A DNA stretch of 54,461 bases. Source: DASUXY01 sp036377675 (GTDB lineage: Bacteria; Bacillota; Bacilli; Bacillales; Amphibacillaceae). Positions 43,067 to 51,051 of this stretch are shown here, piece after piece. The notes under the pieces were generated by a model. It worked only from the letters and a program-made list of their open reading frames with translations. It made no database searches and was not told where the DNA came from. Location: positions 1 to 54,461 of the forward strand of contig DASUXY010000059.1 in assembly GCA_036377675.1 (NCBI GenBank). Reading direction: 5' to 3'. Position numbers and translations under genes: made by a program. Position 1 is the first letter of the stretch. The number at the start of each line of letters is the position of its first letter.

Positions 43067-43592
43067 GATTTAAAAATTGTACAATCATGTTTTCCCGTTC
43101 TTCCTCTGAATGAGCATCGATAAGCTTTGGTTTTAATTCAACCATTCCATTCCAATGATACTCGTCTGTAAAAACAATTACCTGTTTGCGTGGAGCAATT
43201 GCTCGAACATCATCTTCAACATTACGGCGAATCGTTTCAACCGAGTATCCTTCGCGTAATAAGAGCGAAACAATTACATCGTAATCGGATGTAGCAACTC
43301 GTGCTTCCTTAATACATTTACGCTCCATAATTTTGTCGATCATTTCATTTTCTTCATCACGTAATAACATACTTTTGTTTTTATATTCTGTACCAACATC
43401 TTTTCGTTGCAAATGGTTTTCTATAGGGGATTCACGTTCACTTTGTCGTTCTTTTTGTTCATCAACCGTTTCGTAACGAATAGATGGTATAGACGAGTTT
43501 TTGTTATCATCCGCTTGTGGCTCCTCTAAACGATCCGTACAACCTCCTACAACGGTCGCTATCATAAAGCATATCATAATAGTTACCCGCAT
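43047..43592 (-). CDS. coxA: YhcN/YlaJ family sporulation lipoprotein (CoxA-like)
   Basis: The 181-residue protein has a lipoprotein signal (basic start, hydrophobic stretch, VVGGC lipobox with Cys near 18), a polar linker, then a YhcN/YlaJ-type domain (about 85-165, with EARVATSDYDVIVSLLL and the AIAPRKQVIVFTDE block). The family is made of forespore or spore lipoproteins. Position next to yebC and near safA matches B. subtilis coxA (yrbB), a spore cortex protein, which is the basis for the symbol. The ATG at 43592 has GGGAGG 8 nt upstream; a TTG at 43598 is too close. Confidence 0.72.
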   Translation of the reverse strand: MRVTIMICFMIATVVGGCTDRLEEPQADDNKNSSIPSIRYETVDEQKERQSERESPIENHLQRKDVGTEYKNKSMLLRDEENEMIDKIMERKCIKEARVATSDYDVIVSLLLREGYSVETIRRNVEDDVRAIAPRKQVIVFTDEYHWNGMVELKPKLIDAHSEEERENMIVQFLNQDSHSS

Positions 43593-43657
43593 GAGCAAGA
43601 CCTCCCTTTTCCGTTAGTTTGGGAAAGAGAAGCGTTTATACACATGGTAAATTTTAT

Positions 43658-44392
43658 TTAACTTCGTGTATACATCGGGATTGGATCTCGCTTATGTTGT
43701 GTACGATTGTGCATCTGTTCGATCCGTTTTCGATCAGCTTCTGGAATCGATTCCCCTTTTAAATAAGCATCAATTTTTTCGTACGTTGTACCCATCTCTT
43801 GTTCATCCGTTTGACCTTCCCATAAATCGGCACTCGGTTGTTTATCAATCACTTCTTCAGGAACTCCGAGAACCTTTGCCATCTGTTGAACTTCTCCTTT
43901 TGTAAAATCGACAATCGGCAGTAAATCGACTCCACCATCCCCATGCTTTGTAAAATAACCGGTGTAATATTCAGAAGCATTGTCTGTTCCGACGACTAAA
44001 TAATTGTAATGAGTCGCGATCGTATACAGTGTACTCATTCTTAGTCGAGCACGTAAATTAGCATCAGCCATTTTTCCTGCGCCTTGATGATAGGCGTCAC
44101 CTAGTTGATCGTTTATTTCCCGTTGCATCGTTTCATGTGTTTTTGTTAAGTCGATTGTTAAAGCATCGGCAGCACAGCTTTGAACGACTTGTTCAGCATG
44201 TTTCATATCGACAGGATTGCTTCGTAAGGGCATGATAACTGCTAAAGAATCAGTTGGGAAAGCACGCTTGATTAAATGGAGAACGACAGCAGAATCAAGG
44301 CCACCACTAACACCGACTAAAAGACCTTTTCCACCTGCTGACTGAACATGTTGCTGTAACCACTTTACGATGTTATTAATTGTTTGTTCCAT
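43658..44392 (-). CDS. nadE: NH3-dependent NAD+ synthetase
   Basis: NadE amidates deamido-NAD with ammonia, the last step of NAD synthesis. The 244-residue protein has the PP-loop GVSGGLDSAVVLHL (near 26-39), the NLRARLRMSTLYTIAT block (near 112) and GTDNASEYYTGYFTKHGDGG with the loop contacting NaAD (near 135-155). The DLWEGQTDEQEMGTTYEKID tail (near 190-210) is also typical. At 244 residues it is shorter than B. subtilis NadE (about 272) and resembles the shorter ammonia-type enzymes. No glutaminase domain is present. It sits between the ysxE-like gene and coxA, where B. subtilis has nadABC near safA. AAAGGAG lies 7 nt before the ATG. Confidence 0.95.
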   Translation of the reverse strand: MEQTINNIVKWLQQHVQSAGGKGLLVGVSGGLDSAVVLHLIKRAFPTDSLAVIMPLRSNPVDMKHAEQVVQSCAADALTIDLTKTHETMQREINDQLGDAYHQGAGKMADANLRARLRMSTLYTIATHYNYLVVGTDNASEYYTGYFTKHGDGGVDLLPIVDFTKGEVQQMAKVLGVPEEVIDKQPSADLWEGQTDEQEMGTTYEKIDAYLKGESIPEADRKRIEQMHNRTQHKRDPIPMYTRS

Positions 44393-44423
44393 ACGGCCGC
44401 TCCTTTCTGTAAACTGTCACCTA

Positions 44424-45389
44424 TCATAGATATACTAATTTTAGCATGGATTGAACATTTCGCAAAAATAATTTTCTTTGGGCCCATTCCTCTTCCATCT
44501 TTAATAAATACGTTTTAGGTGAACGGACGGGGTTTCTAGCTACGACATACATCCATTCTCTCATCACATCAGTTGGAATACAGATCGCAAAAAGCCATTG
44601 ATCAATGTATGCATCTTCTACCATCTGATATGCTAATAACTGATCGAGATCCCAGTGAATATATGGTAGAAAGCGTTGACCTAACTGGATATAGTCGTAA
44701 ATTTGTGTTGTACATGTTAACAAATCGAAATCGATTAAGTACGTCTTCTCTTCTTTGTGGATAAAGTTATGCGAGGCGACATCGCCGTGAATCCATGTTC
44801 CATGCACTCGAGCTTTTGTTTCATACATCGACCACGGAAACTTTGTAAGTTGCCGTAAATATGTTGTCGCTATGTGAACAATGTCATTATATAAGTGGCT
44901 AAAACCAAATTCGTTAAACATCAATTCAGTCTGTTTAAATGATTGTAGGCGATGGTACCAACGAACGACCGTCATCGGCTTTCGTACTCGGTGAGCGAGA
45001 TGAATATTTTCACTCGAGGCATGAAAATCTTTCACTGTTGTCACAGCAGCTTGACGGTCTTTATCATCGTTATAATTTAATTTTCTTCCTTCGATAAAGG
45101 GGGATATCGTCCAATAGAAAGAACCGTCATCAATTATTTTTTTGTCATTTGGAAAAGTTACAAAAGGAACAGCTGCTTTTATGGGCAATTGTTCGAAAAA
45201 ATTCCACTGCTGTAGTACCGTTTTCTGATGACGATGTTTTTTTAAAATAAAAGCACTGTCATCAACGGTCCTTATATAATATACATGTTTATTAATAGAC
45301 GTTATTTGTGTTATTTCAAGCAATCCTTCTTCATATAAAAAAGAAGAGAGACGATGATGACTCTCGTCTCCATATTTTAAATTATTCAC
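44424..45389 (-). CDS. ysxE: Spore coat kinase-like protein, CotS/YsxE family
   Basis: The 321-residue protein has the aminoglycoside phosphotransferase/choline-kinase fold. The N-lobe lysine is in FILKKHRHQ (near 50), the catalytic loop is RVHGTWIHGDVASHNFIH (near 200), and the metal motif YLIDFDLL near 222. CotS, CotI, YutH and YsxE are coat-associated members with uncertain kinase activity; here the HGD and DFD motifs are intact. It starts with GTG at 45389, overlapping the safA stop by 8 nt, so it is coupled to a coat morphogenetic gene, much as ysxE follows spoVID in B. subtilis. The symbol rests on this analogy. Confidence 0.7.
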   Translation of the reverse strand: MNNLKYGDESHHRLSSFLYEEGLLEITQITSINKHVYYIRTVDDSAFILKKHRHQKTVLQQWNFFEQLPIKAAVPFVTFPNDKKIIDDGSFYWTISPFIEGRKLNYNDDKDRQAAVTTVKDFHASSENIHLAHRVRKPMTVVRWYHRLQSFKQTELMFNEFGFSHLYNDIVHIATTYLRQLTKFPWSMYETKARVHGTWIHGDVASHNFIHKEEKTYLIDFDLLTCTTQIYDYIQLGQRFLPYIHWDLDQLLAYQMVEDAYIDQWLFAICIPTDVMREWMYVVARNPVRSPKTYLLKMEEEWAQRKLFLRNVQSMLKLVYL

Positions 45390-46335
45390 TTTCTAATGTG
45401 TCCTCGTCATTTCGTAATGGTGGATATCCTGATGGGGTTGGACTAACATGTGGATGAAACAGTGGCGGCATTGGCATCGGTGGTTGTTGCTTTAGATCAA
45501 CTGGAACAGGTGGCATATAAGAAGTACCGTGTCCACTCATTGGATACTGGAAAGGTGGATACTTTGGACACCCCATCTGATGAAGCGATGGTGGTTTATG
45601 ATTTTTCATCGGTTTTTTAGGCTTTTCCGGCATTTCCATTGATTCGTCACACATCTCCATTTTCGGCAGATGGCTTTGCTTTTGTTTCCAATGTTTGTGA
45701 CAATCTGATGGTGGTGAATGAAACATCGTGCTTGGCATTGACTGAGATATGGAAGAACAACAAGGATGGATCATATGGCAACAGATAGGTACGAAATACA
45801 TCGGTTGACACATTGGTTGTGGCAACTGTGGCGCTGGCATCATTGGCATGACGGGGGGCTTTTGTTTTTCTTTCATTACAGGCTTTTCCTTTTCTTTTGG
45901 AATAGATGGCATCATTTTTGGAAAATTAATGGTCGTATACTGATTCATTGCTTGTTCCATTTTTGGAACTTGCATCATCGATGGTAGCTGAGGTGTTGGT
46001 GGGAGTTGAGGTAATTGCGGTACTTCTGGCATTTTTGGTAATTGAGGCTTGACTTCTTTTTTCTTTACGACATCATCTTCTTTAATTGTAATCGGCTTTA
46101 ATTCCTTTGGTAGTTTACTTGGAGTGGCTTTGTCCTTCGGTAGCTTTGTCTTTTTAACGGGTACTTCTTTTTTGACTGTTTTTGTCGTACTCGGTATTTT
46201 TATTTTCATGCCTGGCATAATCATATCTGGACTCGATAATTGGGTATTTAATTGCTTTAACTGTTCAAAATCTACGCCATATTTTTTAGCTATTTCCCAT
46301 AAGGTCTCACCTTTTTGGACAATATGAATTTTCAA
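45382..46335 (-). CDS. safA: Spore coat assembly protein SafA
   Basis: SafA is a LysM coat morphogenetic protein that anchors the inner coat to the cortex. The 317-residue protein begins with the SafA-specific LysM domain KIHIVQKGETLWEIAKKYGV and ends it with MIMPGMKIKIPS (about 1-52). A Lys/Pro linker and a long low-complexity region rich in P, M, Q and H follow. It includes the Cys-rich part VPICCHMIHPCCSS (near 190) and ends in an acidic tail DEDTLESE, as in B. subtilis SafA. The TTG at 46335 gives the canonical MKIHIVQKG start with AAAGGAG 11 nt upstream; an ATG at 46356 lies before that site. Confidence 0.87.
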   Translation of the reverse strand: MKIHIVQKGETLWEIAKKYGVDFEQLKQLNTQLSSPDMIMPGMKIKIPSTTKTVKKEVPVKKTKLPKDKATPSKLPKELKPITIKEDDVVKKKEVKPQLPKMPEVPQLPQLPPTPQLPSMMQVPKMEQAMNQYTTINFPKMMPSIPKEKEKPVMKEKQKPPVMPMMPAPQLPQPMCQPMYFVPICCHMIHPCCSSISQSMPSTMFHSPPSDCHKHWKQKQSHLPKMEMCDESMEMPEKPKKPMKNHKPPSLHQMGCPKYPPFQYPMSGHGTSYMPPVPVDLKQQPPMPMPPLFHPHVSPTPSGYPPLRNDEDTLESE

Positions 46336-46450
46336 ATTAATCGAAGCTCCTTTCATTCTCATCTATGGGCGATTCACTCTATATCAACATATGCAATGAA
46401 ATGAAAAAAGTTGAAACATTATTGCATCATTTTTATATGTTGCCCATATA

Positions 46451-46485
46451 TAAAAATGACCTTTCGATGAAAAGGTCATTTTTTT
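46451..46485 (-). terminator. Bidirectional terminator after pheA
   Basis: A 13-nt stem AAAAATGACCTTT/AAAGGTCATTTTT closes a 6-nt loop, with T-runs on both strands. It ends the spo0B-obg-pheB-pheA transcript. Confidence 0.85.
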
Positions 46486-46511
46486 AGACGTTTTTTTTAC
46501 AGGACAGATGA

Positions 46512-47366
46512 TTATACTTTCATTTGATAGACAGGATATGTACCTAATACGGTTACATTACATCCGAGAACTTCGAGCTCTTTTTTTACTCCAGGAAATA
46601 ACACGTCGTCATACGGTTGGTCAACATCGATAATAAAAAAATAATTACCTAATCCCGTTTTCATCGGTCGCGATTCAATTTTAGATAAATTCATTTTTCT
46701 CCACGCAAAAGCCGATAAAACTTGATGAAGTGCACCAGCATAATCACTAGGAAGTGTAATTAATAAACTTGTTTTTTCATACGTCGGTGTTTGATTTATT
46801 TTTACACGGTGTCCGTCTTTCGTCAGTACAGCAAATCGCGTATGATTATTCGCAAAATCATGAATGTTTGCTTTTAATATTTGTAAACCGTATTCCTCTG
46901 CTGCGAGCGCGTTTCCAATCGCGGCAATTGGAGCGTTCGATTCGCTCACGATTTCCGCTGCTTTTCCAGTAGAAGATGTGTAACGAATTTCTGCATTAGG
47001 CAATTGTTGATGAATGTATTGATGACATTGTGCAATTGCATGACTGTGTGAATGGATTTCCTTAATATCTACTAAATCCCCGGTAAAGTCCGACCGCATC
47101 AATAGATGTTGTTGGATTGGTACAACGATTTCAGCGACGATTGGTAATCTCACTTGATGAACTAAGTAATCTACTGTCAAATGAACCGTTCCTTCTATTG
47201 CGTTTTCTAAAGGGACGACCGCTATATCAATCTGTTCATCATATGCAGCATCAATACATGCGGGTATTGTTTCAAACCCCCGTTTATCTCCACCGTTAAA
47301 AGCTGTATCGACAGCTAGCTTTGTAAATGTTCCTTTTGGTCCTAAATATCCTATTGTTTTACTCAA
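46512..47366 (-). CDS. pheA: Prephenate dehydratase
   Basis: PheA converts prephenate to phenylpyruvate for phenylalanine synthesis. The 284-residue protein starts SKTIGYLGPKGTFTKLAV and has the VVPLENAIEGTV block (near 58) and the catalytic NNHTRFAVL motif (near 168). The regulatory ACT domain contains ESRPMKTGLGNYFFIIDVD (near 228), predicting phenylalanine feedback. The TTG at 47366 follows GGGGGA by 8 nt and gives the usual N-terminus; the in-frame extension to 47390 has no site. It follows pheB, as in B. subtilis. Confidence 0.95.
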   Translation of the reverse strand: MSKTIGYLGPKGTFTKLAVDTAFNGGDKRGFETIPACIDAAYDEQIDIAVVPLENAIEGTVHLTVDYLVHQVRLPIVAEIVVPIQQHLLMRSDFTGDLVDIKEIHSHSHAIAQCHQYIHQQLPNAEIRYTSSTGKAAEIVSESNAPIAAIGNALAAEEYGLQILKANIHDFANNHTRFAVLTKDGHRVKINQTPTYEKTSLLITLPSDYAGALHQVLSAFAWRKMNLSKIESRPMKTGLGNYFFIIDVDQPYDDVLFPGVKKELEVLGCNVTVLGTYPVYQMKV

Positions 47367-47425
47367 CGAAAATTTCCCCCATGTTCTCATTTGTTAAAGA
47401 TATATTTTATTCGTTTGTAGCACGT

Positions 47426-47875
47426 TTAGGCTCCTGAGCTTAGCATAACTACACGTTCAATAAATTCGAGCTGTTTCAGTTCATGAATCAATTGTTCAAT
47501 ATTTCCGTAAATCATCGATACATCTAAGGATAAGGTCACATTTGCTTTTCCTTGAATCGGGATTGTTTGGTGAATCGTCAATACATTACAACCAGCATCC
47601 GCAACGATACGTAATAACTTAGATAAGGTTCCCGTACGATCTTCTAAATGAAAAAATAAAGTGATGATTTTTTCTTTTACCATTGATTTAAAAGGAAACA
47701 CAGCATCTTTATATTTATAATAGGCACTTCTTGATAAACCTACCATTTGGACAGCCTCAAATATGGTTTTAGCCTTTCCTCGTTCCAACAGTTCTTTCGC
47801 TTCAATTGTTTTTTGCATGGACTCCGGCAAAACATCACTACGTACTAAAAAAAATTTTTCATTCAGTTCTCCCAT
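47426..47875 (-). CDS. pheB: ACT domain protein PheB
   Basis: The 149-residue protein has a helical N-terminal part (FFLVRSDVLPESMQKTIEAKELLE, SRSAYYKYKDAVFPF) and a C-terminal ACT domain (about 70-145, with FHLEDRTGTLSKLLRIVADAGCNVLTIHQ). It is the obg-linked PheB family. The name reflects an old assignment beside pheA; the biochemical role is unknown, and ligand-binding regulation is plausible. ATG at 47875 after AGAGGGA, in the spo0B-obg-pheB-pheA operon. Confidence 0.92.
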   Translation of the reverse strand: MGELNEKFFLVRSDVLPESMQKTIEAKELLERGKAKTIFEAVQMVGLSRSAYYKYKDAVFPFKSMVKEKIITLFFHLEDRTGTLSKLLRIVADAGCNVLTIHQTIPIQGKANVTLSLDVSMIYGNIEQLIHELKQLEFIERVVMLSSGA

Positions 47876-47908
47876 GTATGTCCCTCTCTTTATCGTACCA
47901 TTCGTCGA

Positions 47909-49180
47909 TTAATCAATGAACTCGAACTCTGCGTTAAGTAAGCGAACGGTATCCCCATCTTGAGCTCCGCGTTTACGCAGTTCTTCGTCCACACCCATCT
48001 CACGTAAGAGACGTGCAAATCGTTGGACACCTTCATCTTGTGTAAAATCAGTCATATGAAATAACCGTTCAATTTTAGTACCTGTTAAGACAAAAGCTCC
48101 GTCACCGTCACGAGAAATTTGAAAAGAATCTTCTTCCTCATGACGATAGACAACTTGCTCTTCTTCCATTTGTGGTACTTGCTTCGGAGTTTGATCGAGT
48201 AAATCAGCAATACCATACAGTAATTGTTGCAATCCTTTTTTCGTTAGTGCGGATACTGGATATACTTGTACGTCCGCTGGAATAGATTGTTTAAATTTTT
48301 TTAAGTTTTCTTCAGCGTAAGGCATGTCCATCTTATTAGCTACAATAATTTGTGGGCGTTCCAACAGACTCTCGTCGTACGCCTTTAACTCATCGTTCAC
48401 TTTTTTATAATCTTCAAATGGATCTCTTTCCTCAATCCCTGCCATATCGACTACGTGAACGATTACTCTCGTTCGTTCAATGTGTCGTAGAAATTGATGA
48501 CCGAGTCCGACCCCTTGATGAGCTCCTTCGATTAAACCAGGTAAATCAGCCATGACAAAACTTCTTTCATCACTGGTCACGACGACACCGAGGTTCGGAG
48601 CTAATGTCGTAAAGTGATAATCGGCAATTTTTGGTTTCGCTGAACTTACTACAGAAAGCAATGTCGACTTCCCTACACTCGGAAAACCAACTAATCCGAC
48701 ATCAGCGATTAGTTTAAGTTCTACTTTTATATTTCTTTCTTGTCCAGGTTCCCCATTTTCTGCAAAACGAGGTGCGGGATTTCGAGAACTCGCAAACTTA
48801 ATATTCCCACGACCACCTCTTCCCCCTTTTGCGATCAATGCTTGTTGATCGTGAACAGTCAAATCAGCAATTACATCGTCTGTATCATTATCAATGACCG
48901 TTGTCCCTGGGGGTACAGGTACAATTAATGGTGGGGCATCTTTTCCGTGTTTTCCTTTACTCATACCATTTTCTCCACGCTCTGCTTTAAAATGTCGATT
49001 GTATCGAAAATCCATTAAGGTACTTAATCCTTCGTCGACTTTAAAAATGACATCACCACCGTTACCACCATCACCGCCTGCTGGCCCCCCTTTTGGAACA
49101 TATTTTTCCCTTCGATAGGCAACCATCCCGTTACCACCATCGCCCGCTTTTACATAAACGTTAACCTCATCGATAAACAT
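47909..49180 (-). CDS. obg: Obg family GTPase
   Basis: Obg is an essential ribosome-associated GTPase (50S maturation) also needed for Spo0A activation and the stress response. The 423-residue protein has the glycine-rich Obg fold (about 1-158, with GGPAGGDGGNGGDVIF and GGRGGRGNIKFAS). The G domain follows, with GFPSVGKST (G1) near 165, DLPGLIEGA (G3) near 212 and NKMD (G4) near 282. The C-terminal OCT domain (about 345-423) includes FARLLREMGVDEELRKRGAQDGD. It follows spo0B by 17 bp, the classical spo0B-obg pair. Confidence 0.97.
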   Translation of the reverse strand: MFIDEVNVYVKAGDGGNGMVAYRREKYVPKGGPAGGDGGNGGDVIFKVDEGLSTLMDFRYNRHFKAERGENGMSKGKHGKDAPPLIVPVPPGTTVIDNDTDDVIADLTVHDQQALIAKGGRGGRGNIKFASSRNPAPRFAENGEPGQERNIKVELKLIADVGLVGFPSVGKSTLLSVVSSAKPKIADYHFTTLAPNLGVVVTSDERSFVMADLPGLIEGAHQGVGLGHQFLRHIERTRVIVHVVDMAGIEERDPFEDYKKVNDELKAYDESLLERPQIIVANKMDMPYAEENLKKFKQSIPADVQVYPVSALTKKGLQQLLYGIADLLDQTPKQVPQMEEEQVVYRHEEEDSFQISRDGDGAFVLTGTKIERLFHMTDFTQDEGVQRFARLLREMGVDEELRKRGAQDGDTVRLLNAEFEFID

Positions 49181-49197
49181 AACTATTCAACACCCTT

Positions 49198-49728
49198 CTA
49201 TTCATATGGGATTCTCAGTTTGCACATCAATTGTTCGTCGGCTTTTTGATCAATAATCCATTGATATTTACTGTCATTCGTCATCATCGATTTAAATCGA
49301 GACATTCCTGTAAGAGGACCGTCGATGTACCATTTCATTTCTAAAGTCTTTCCTACATGTTTAAGAATAAGTTTCACCTCATATGATTCAGTTTGTTTTC
49401 CGTGTCGTTTAATAACCCCGATCATTTGTTCGCATCGGTTTACAAGTTGGTGGTCAATCGTATGTAAATGCTGAGGAAGATGGTCGGCAATGACATAAGT
49501 AATGCGGATATGATTATAGATGGAAGAGCGCAACAGCCATACTACGAAATTCGGAGCATCGAGGTTCAACAATTTACGTTCATTTTGATAATGAATAATC
49601 ATTTCGTCTAACTTTTGTTGAACGTGAGCTACTTTGCCCATTGTTGCATACCCTTGAAGCAATTGAATCTGATTCATCAAATCATGTCGATCATGGCGAA
49701 TCAACTGAATAACATCTTTTTCACGCAT
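49198..49728 (-). CDS. spo0B: Sporulation initiation phosphotransferase Spo0B
   Basis: Spo0B relays phosphate from Spo0F to Spo0A. The 176-residue protein has the helical hairpin with the phospho-accepting His in RHDRHDLMNQIQLLQGY (near 12-28) and a degenerate histidine-kinase-like C-terminal domain (about 70-176). GGAGG lies 7 nt before the ATG at 49728. It lies upstream of obg and downstream of the rpmA terminator. A Spo0B here implies the full phosphorelay type of sporulation control found in Bacillaceae. Confidence 0.92.
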   Translation of the reverse strand: MREKDVIQLIRHDRHDLMNQIQLLQGYATMGKVAHVQQKLDEMIIHYQNERKLLNLDAPNFVVWLLRSSIYNHIRITYVIADHLPQHLHTIDHQLVNRCEQMIGVIKRHGKQTESYEVKLILKHVGKTLEMKWYIDGPLTGMSRFKSMMTNDSKYQWIIDQKADEQLMCKLRIPYE

Positions 49729-49755
49729 AACAACCCCTCCCTTACCATGATAAAA

Positions 49756-49784
49756 ATTATAGCAAAAAATAGAGGGGACTTCAT
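49756..49784 (-). promoter_or_regulatory. Promoter of spo0B-obg
   Basis: A perfect TATAAT with extended TG (TTGCTATAAT on the minus strand, plus 49756-49764) lies about 28 bp before the spo0B ATG. The -35 is weak. Confidence 0.6.
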
Positions 49785-49903
49785 AGCAAAAGGAAATTCC
49801 GCCTGTTCGTTTATAGATAAATGTTTGTTGAGAAATAGTGACACGTTAACAGCATCATCCTGTAATGTATATGATTAAATCCATTACTCTTTAAAAATAT
49901 GCA

Positions 49904-49938
49904 TAAAAAAACTCCAATCCGTAATGAGAGATTGGAGT
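49904..49938 (-). terminator. Intrinsic terminator after rpmA
   Basis: ACTCCAATC (minus strand from 49938) pairs with GATTGGAGT across 10 nt, then T7. It ends the rplU-prp-rpmA transcript. Confidence 0.88.
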
Positions 49939-49947
49939 TTTGGTGAT

Positions 49948-50238
49948 TTAAGCCTCTTTAGCAACTGGATAGACGCTTACTTTTTTACGGTCACGACCGA
50001 AGCGTTCAAATTTGACCACTCCATCGATTTTAGCAAACAATGTGTCGTCTCCACCACGTCCGACATTTTCGCCAGGATAAATTTTTGTTCCACGTTGGCG
50101 AAAAATAATCGATCCACCTGTGACGAACTGTCCATTGCCTCTTTTAGCACCGAGTCGTTTCGACTGTGAGTCTCGACCGTTTCTAGAACTACCTGCACCT
50201 TTTTTCTGAGCAAAGAATTGCAAATCTAAACGTAGCAT
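49948..50238 (-). CDS. rpmA: 50S ribosomal protein L27 with cleavable N-terminus
   Basis: L27 lies near the peptidyl transferase centre. The 96-residue protein carries the Firmicute leader MLRLDLQFFAQKKGAGSS. The Prp protease cuts after LQFFA to expose the AQKKG/KKGAG mature end, and prp is the next gene upstream. The core SQSKRLGAKRGNGQFVTGGSIIFRQRG (positions about 22-48, in part) and PGENVGRGGDDTLFA are typical. The ATG at 50238 has AGGAGG 9 nt upstream; upstream in-frame codons overlap prp. Confidence 0.97.
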   Translation of the reverse strand: MLRLDLQFFAQKKGAGSSRNGRDSQSKRLGAKRGNGQFVTGGSIIFRQRGTKIYPGENVGRGGDDTLFAKIDGVVKFERFGRDRKKVSVYPVAKEA

Positions 50239-50242
50239 TCGC

Positions 50243-50581
50243 TTACACCTCCTGTTTATTTTCAATGGTAATAAATTTTCCATACTCGCGTTCAATCGTT
50301 TCTAATGAAATAACCATACCTTCAAACAAGAGAATCGCCTTTTGTTTAATCGATTCATCCATCGAAACAGGGATTGTAACAGACAGGTAGCCCCCATCAC
50401 AACCTTGTGTAACAGGAAGGTCCACATCGCACAGTTTCATAACAGCATTAATTGCACCAAATGACACAGCTGATACTCCTGCACAAACTAAATCATAACC
50501 GTATGGACCACTTTTCGCATGTCCCGATAACTCGAATCCTGTCAATTCATTTTCTTTTCGATAAACAATTACTTTAATCAT
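50243..50581 (-). CDS. prp: Ribosomal-processing cysteine protease Prp
   Basis: Prp (YsxB) removes the L27 N-terminal extension, an essential step in Firmicutes. The 112-residue protein has the conserved His in FELSGHAKSGPYGYDLVC and the catalytic Cys at the end of that block (His near 22, Cys near 34), followed by AGVSAVSFGAINAV. The ATG at 50581 gives the usual length. Its ribosome site is weak (AAAGAT), and it begins 7 bp after the rplU stop, so it is likely coupled. Flanked by its substrate gene rpmA. Confidence 0.95.
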   Translation of the reverse strand: MIKVIVYRKENELTGFELSGHAKSGPYGYDLVCAGVSAVSFGAINAVMKLCDVDLPVTQGCDGGYLSVTIPVSMDESIKQKAILLFEGMVISLETIEREYGKFITIENKQEV

Positions 50582-50588
50582 GGTATCT

Positions 50589-50897
50589 TTAGCACGAAAT
50601 CTTTTCAATAACTAATTTCGTGTAAGGTTGGCGATGACCTTGTTTGCGACTATAGTTTTTCTTTGGCTTATATTTAAACACCGTAATTTTTTTCTGACGG
50701 CCATGTTTTTCTACTTTGGCAGTTACAGTTGCTCCATCAACGTAAGGAGTACCAACTTTTATATCATCTCCACCAACGAGAAGAACCTTATCAAAAGTAA
50801 TGGAATCATTTTCATTTGCGTCCATTTTTTCAACAAAGATTTCTTGACCTTCAACAACTTTAACTTGTTTTCCACCTGTTTCAATAATTGCGTACAT
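50589..50897 (-). CDS. rplU: 50S ribosomal protein L21
   Basis: L21 binds 23S rRNA. The 102-residue protein begins MYAIIETGGKQVKVVEGQ, has VLLVGGDDIKVGTPYVDGATV in the middle (near 38-58), and ends KPKKNYSRKQGHRQPYTKLVI (split by the 20-residue limit; about 77-97). GGGAGGTG precedes the ATG at 50897. It is the first gene of rplU-prp-rpmA and follows an L21 leader. Confidence 0.97.
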   Translation of the reverse strand: MYAIIETGGKQVKVVEGQEIFVEKMDANENDSITFDKVLLVGGDDIKVGTPYVDGATVTAKVEKHGRQKKITVFKYKPKKNYSRKQGHRQPYTKLVIEKISC

Positions 50898-51001
50898 CTA
50901 CTGCACCTCCCTAAACTAAGACTCGCCATCTAGGTACCCAAACGGATTTGAGTTTGATAACCTATTCTGTGCGGTTGTAGCACTGGTGCTACGATAATAA
51001 C
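50898..51001 (-). promoter_or_regulatory. Ribosomal protein L21 leader
   Basis: The 5' UTR contains the elements of the Firmicute L21 leader: a first hairpin (GTAGCACCAGTGCTAC on the minus strand near 50975-50990), a middle segment AGAATAGGTTATCAAACTC, and a second GGGTACC...CGAGTC part before the ribosome site. It presumably gives L21 autoregulation. Identification is by position and general pattern. Confidence 0.7.
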
Positions 51002-51007
51002 ACAGTG

Positions 51008-51037
51008 ATGATACCATGTTTCTTAAACACTTGTCAA
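51008..51037 (-). promoter_or_regulatory. Sigma-A promoter of rplU
   Basis: TTGACA (plus-strand 51032-51037) and TATCAT (51008-51013) are 18 bp apart, giving a start near 51001. Confidence 0.8.
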
Positions 51038-51051
51038 CTTTTCTATCGGCT

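Noticed and set aside
46360..46385. Possible sigma-E promoter before safA (GATATAG / CATAGATG)
   Set aside because: The spacer of about 11 bp is too short and the start would fall on the ribosome site.
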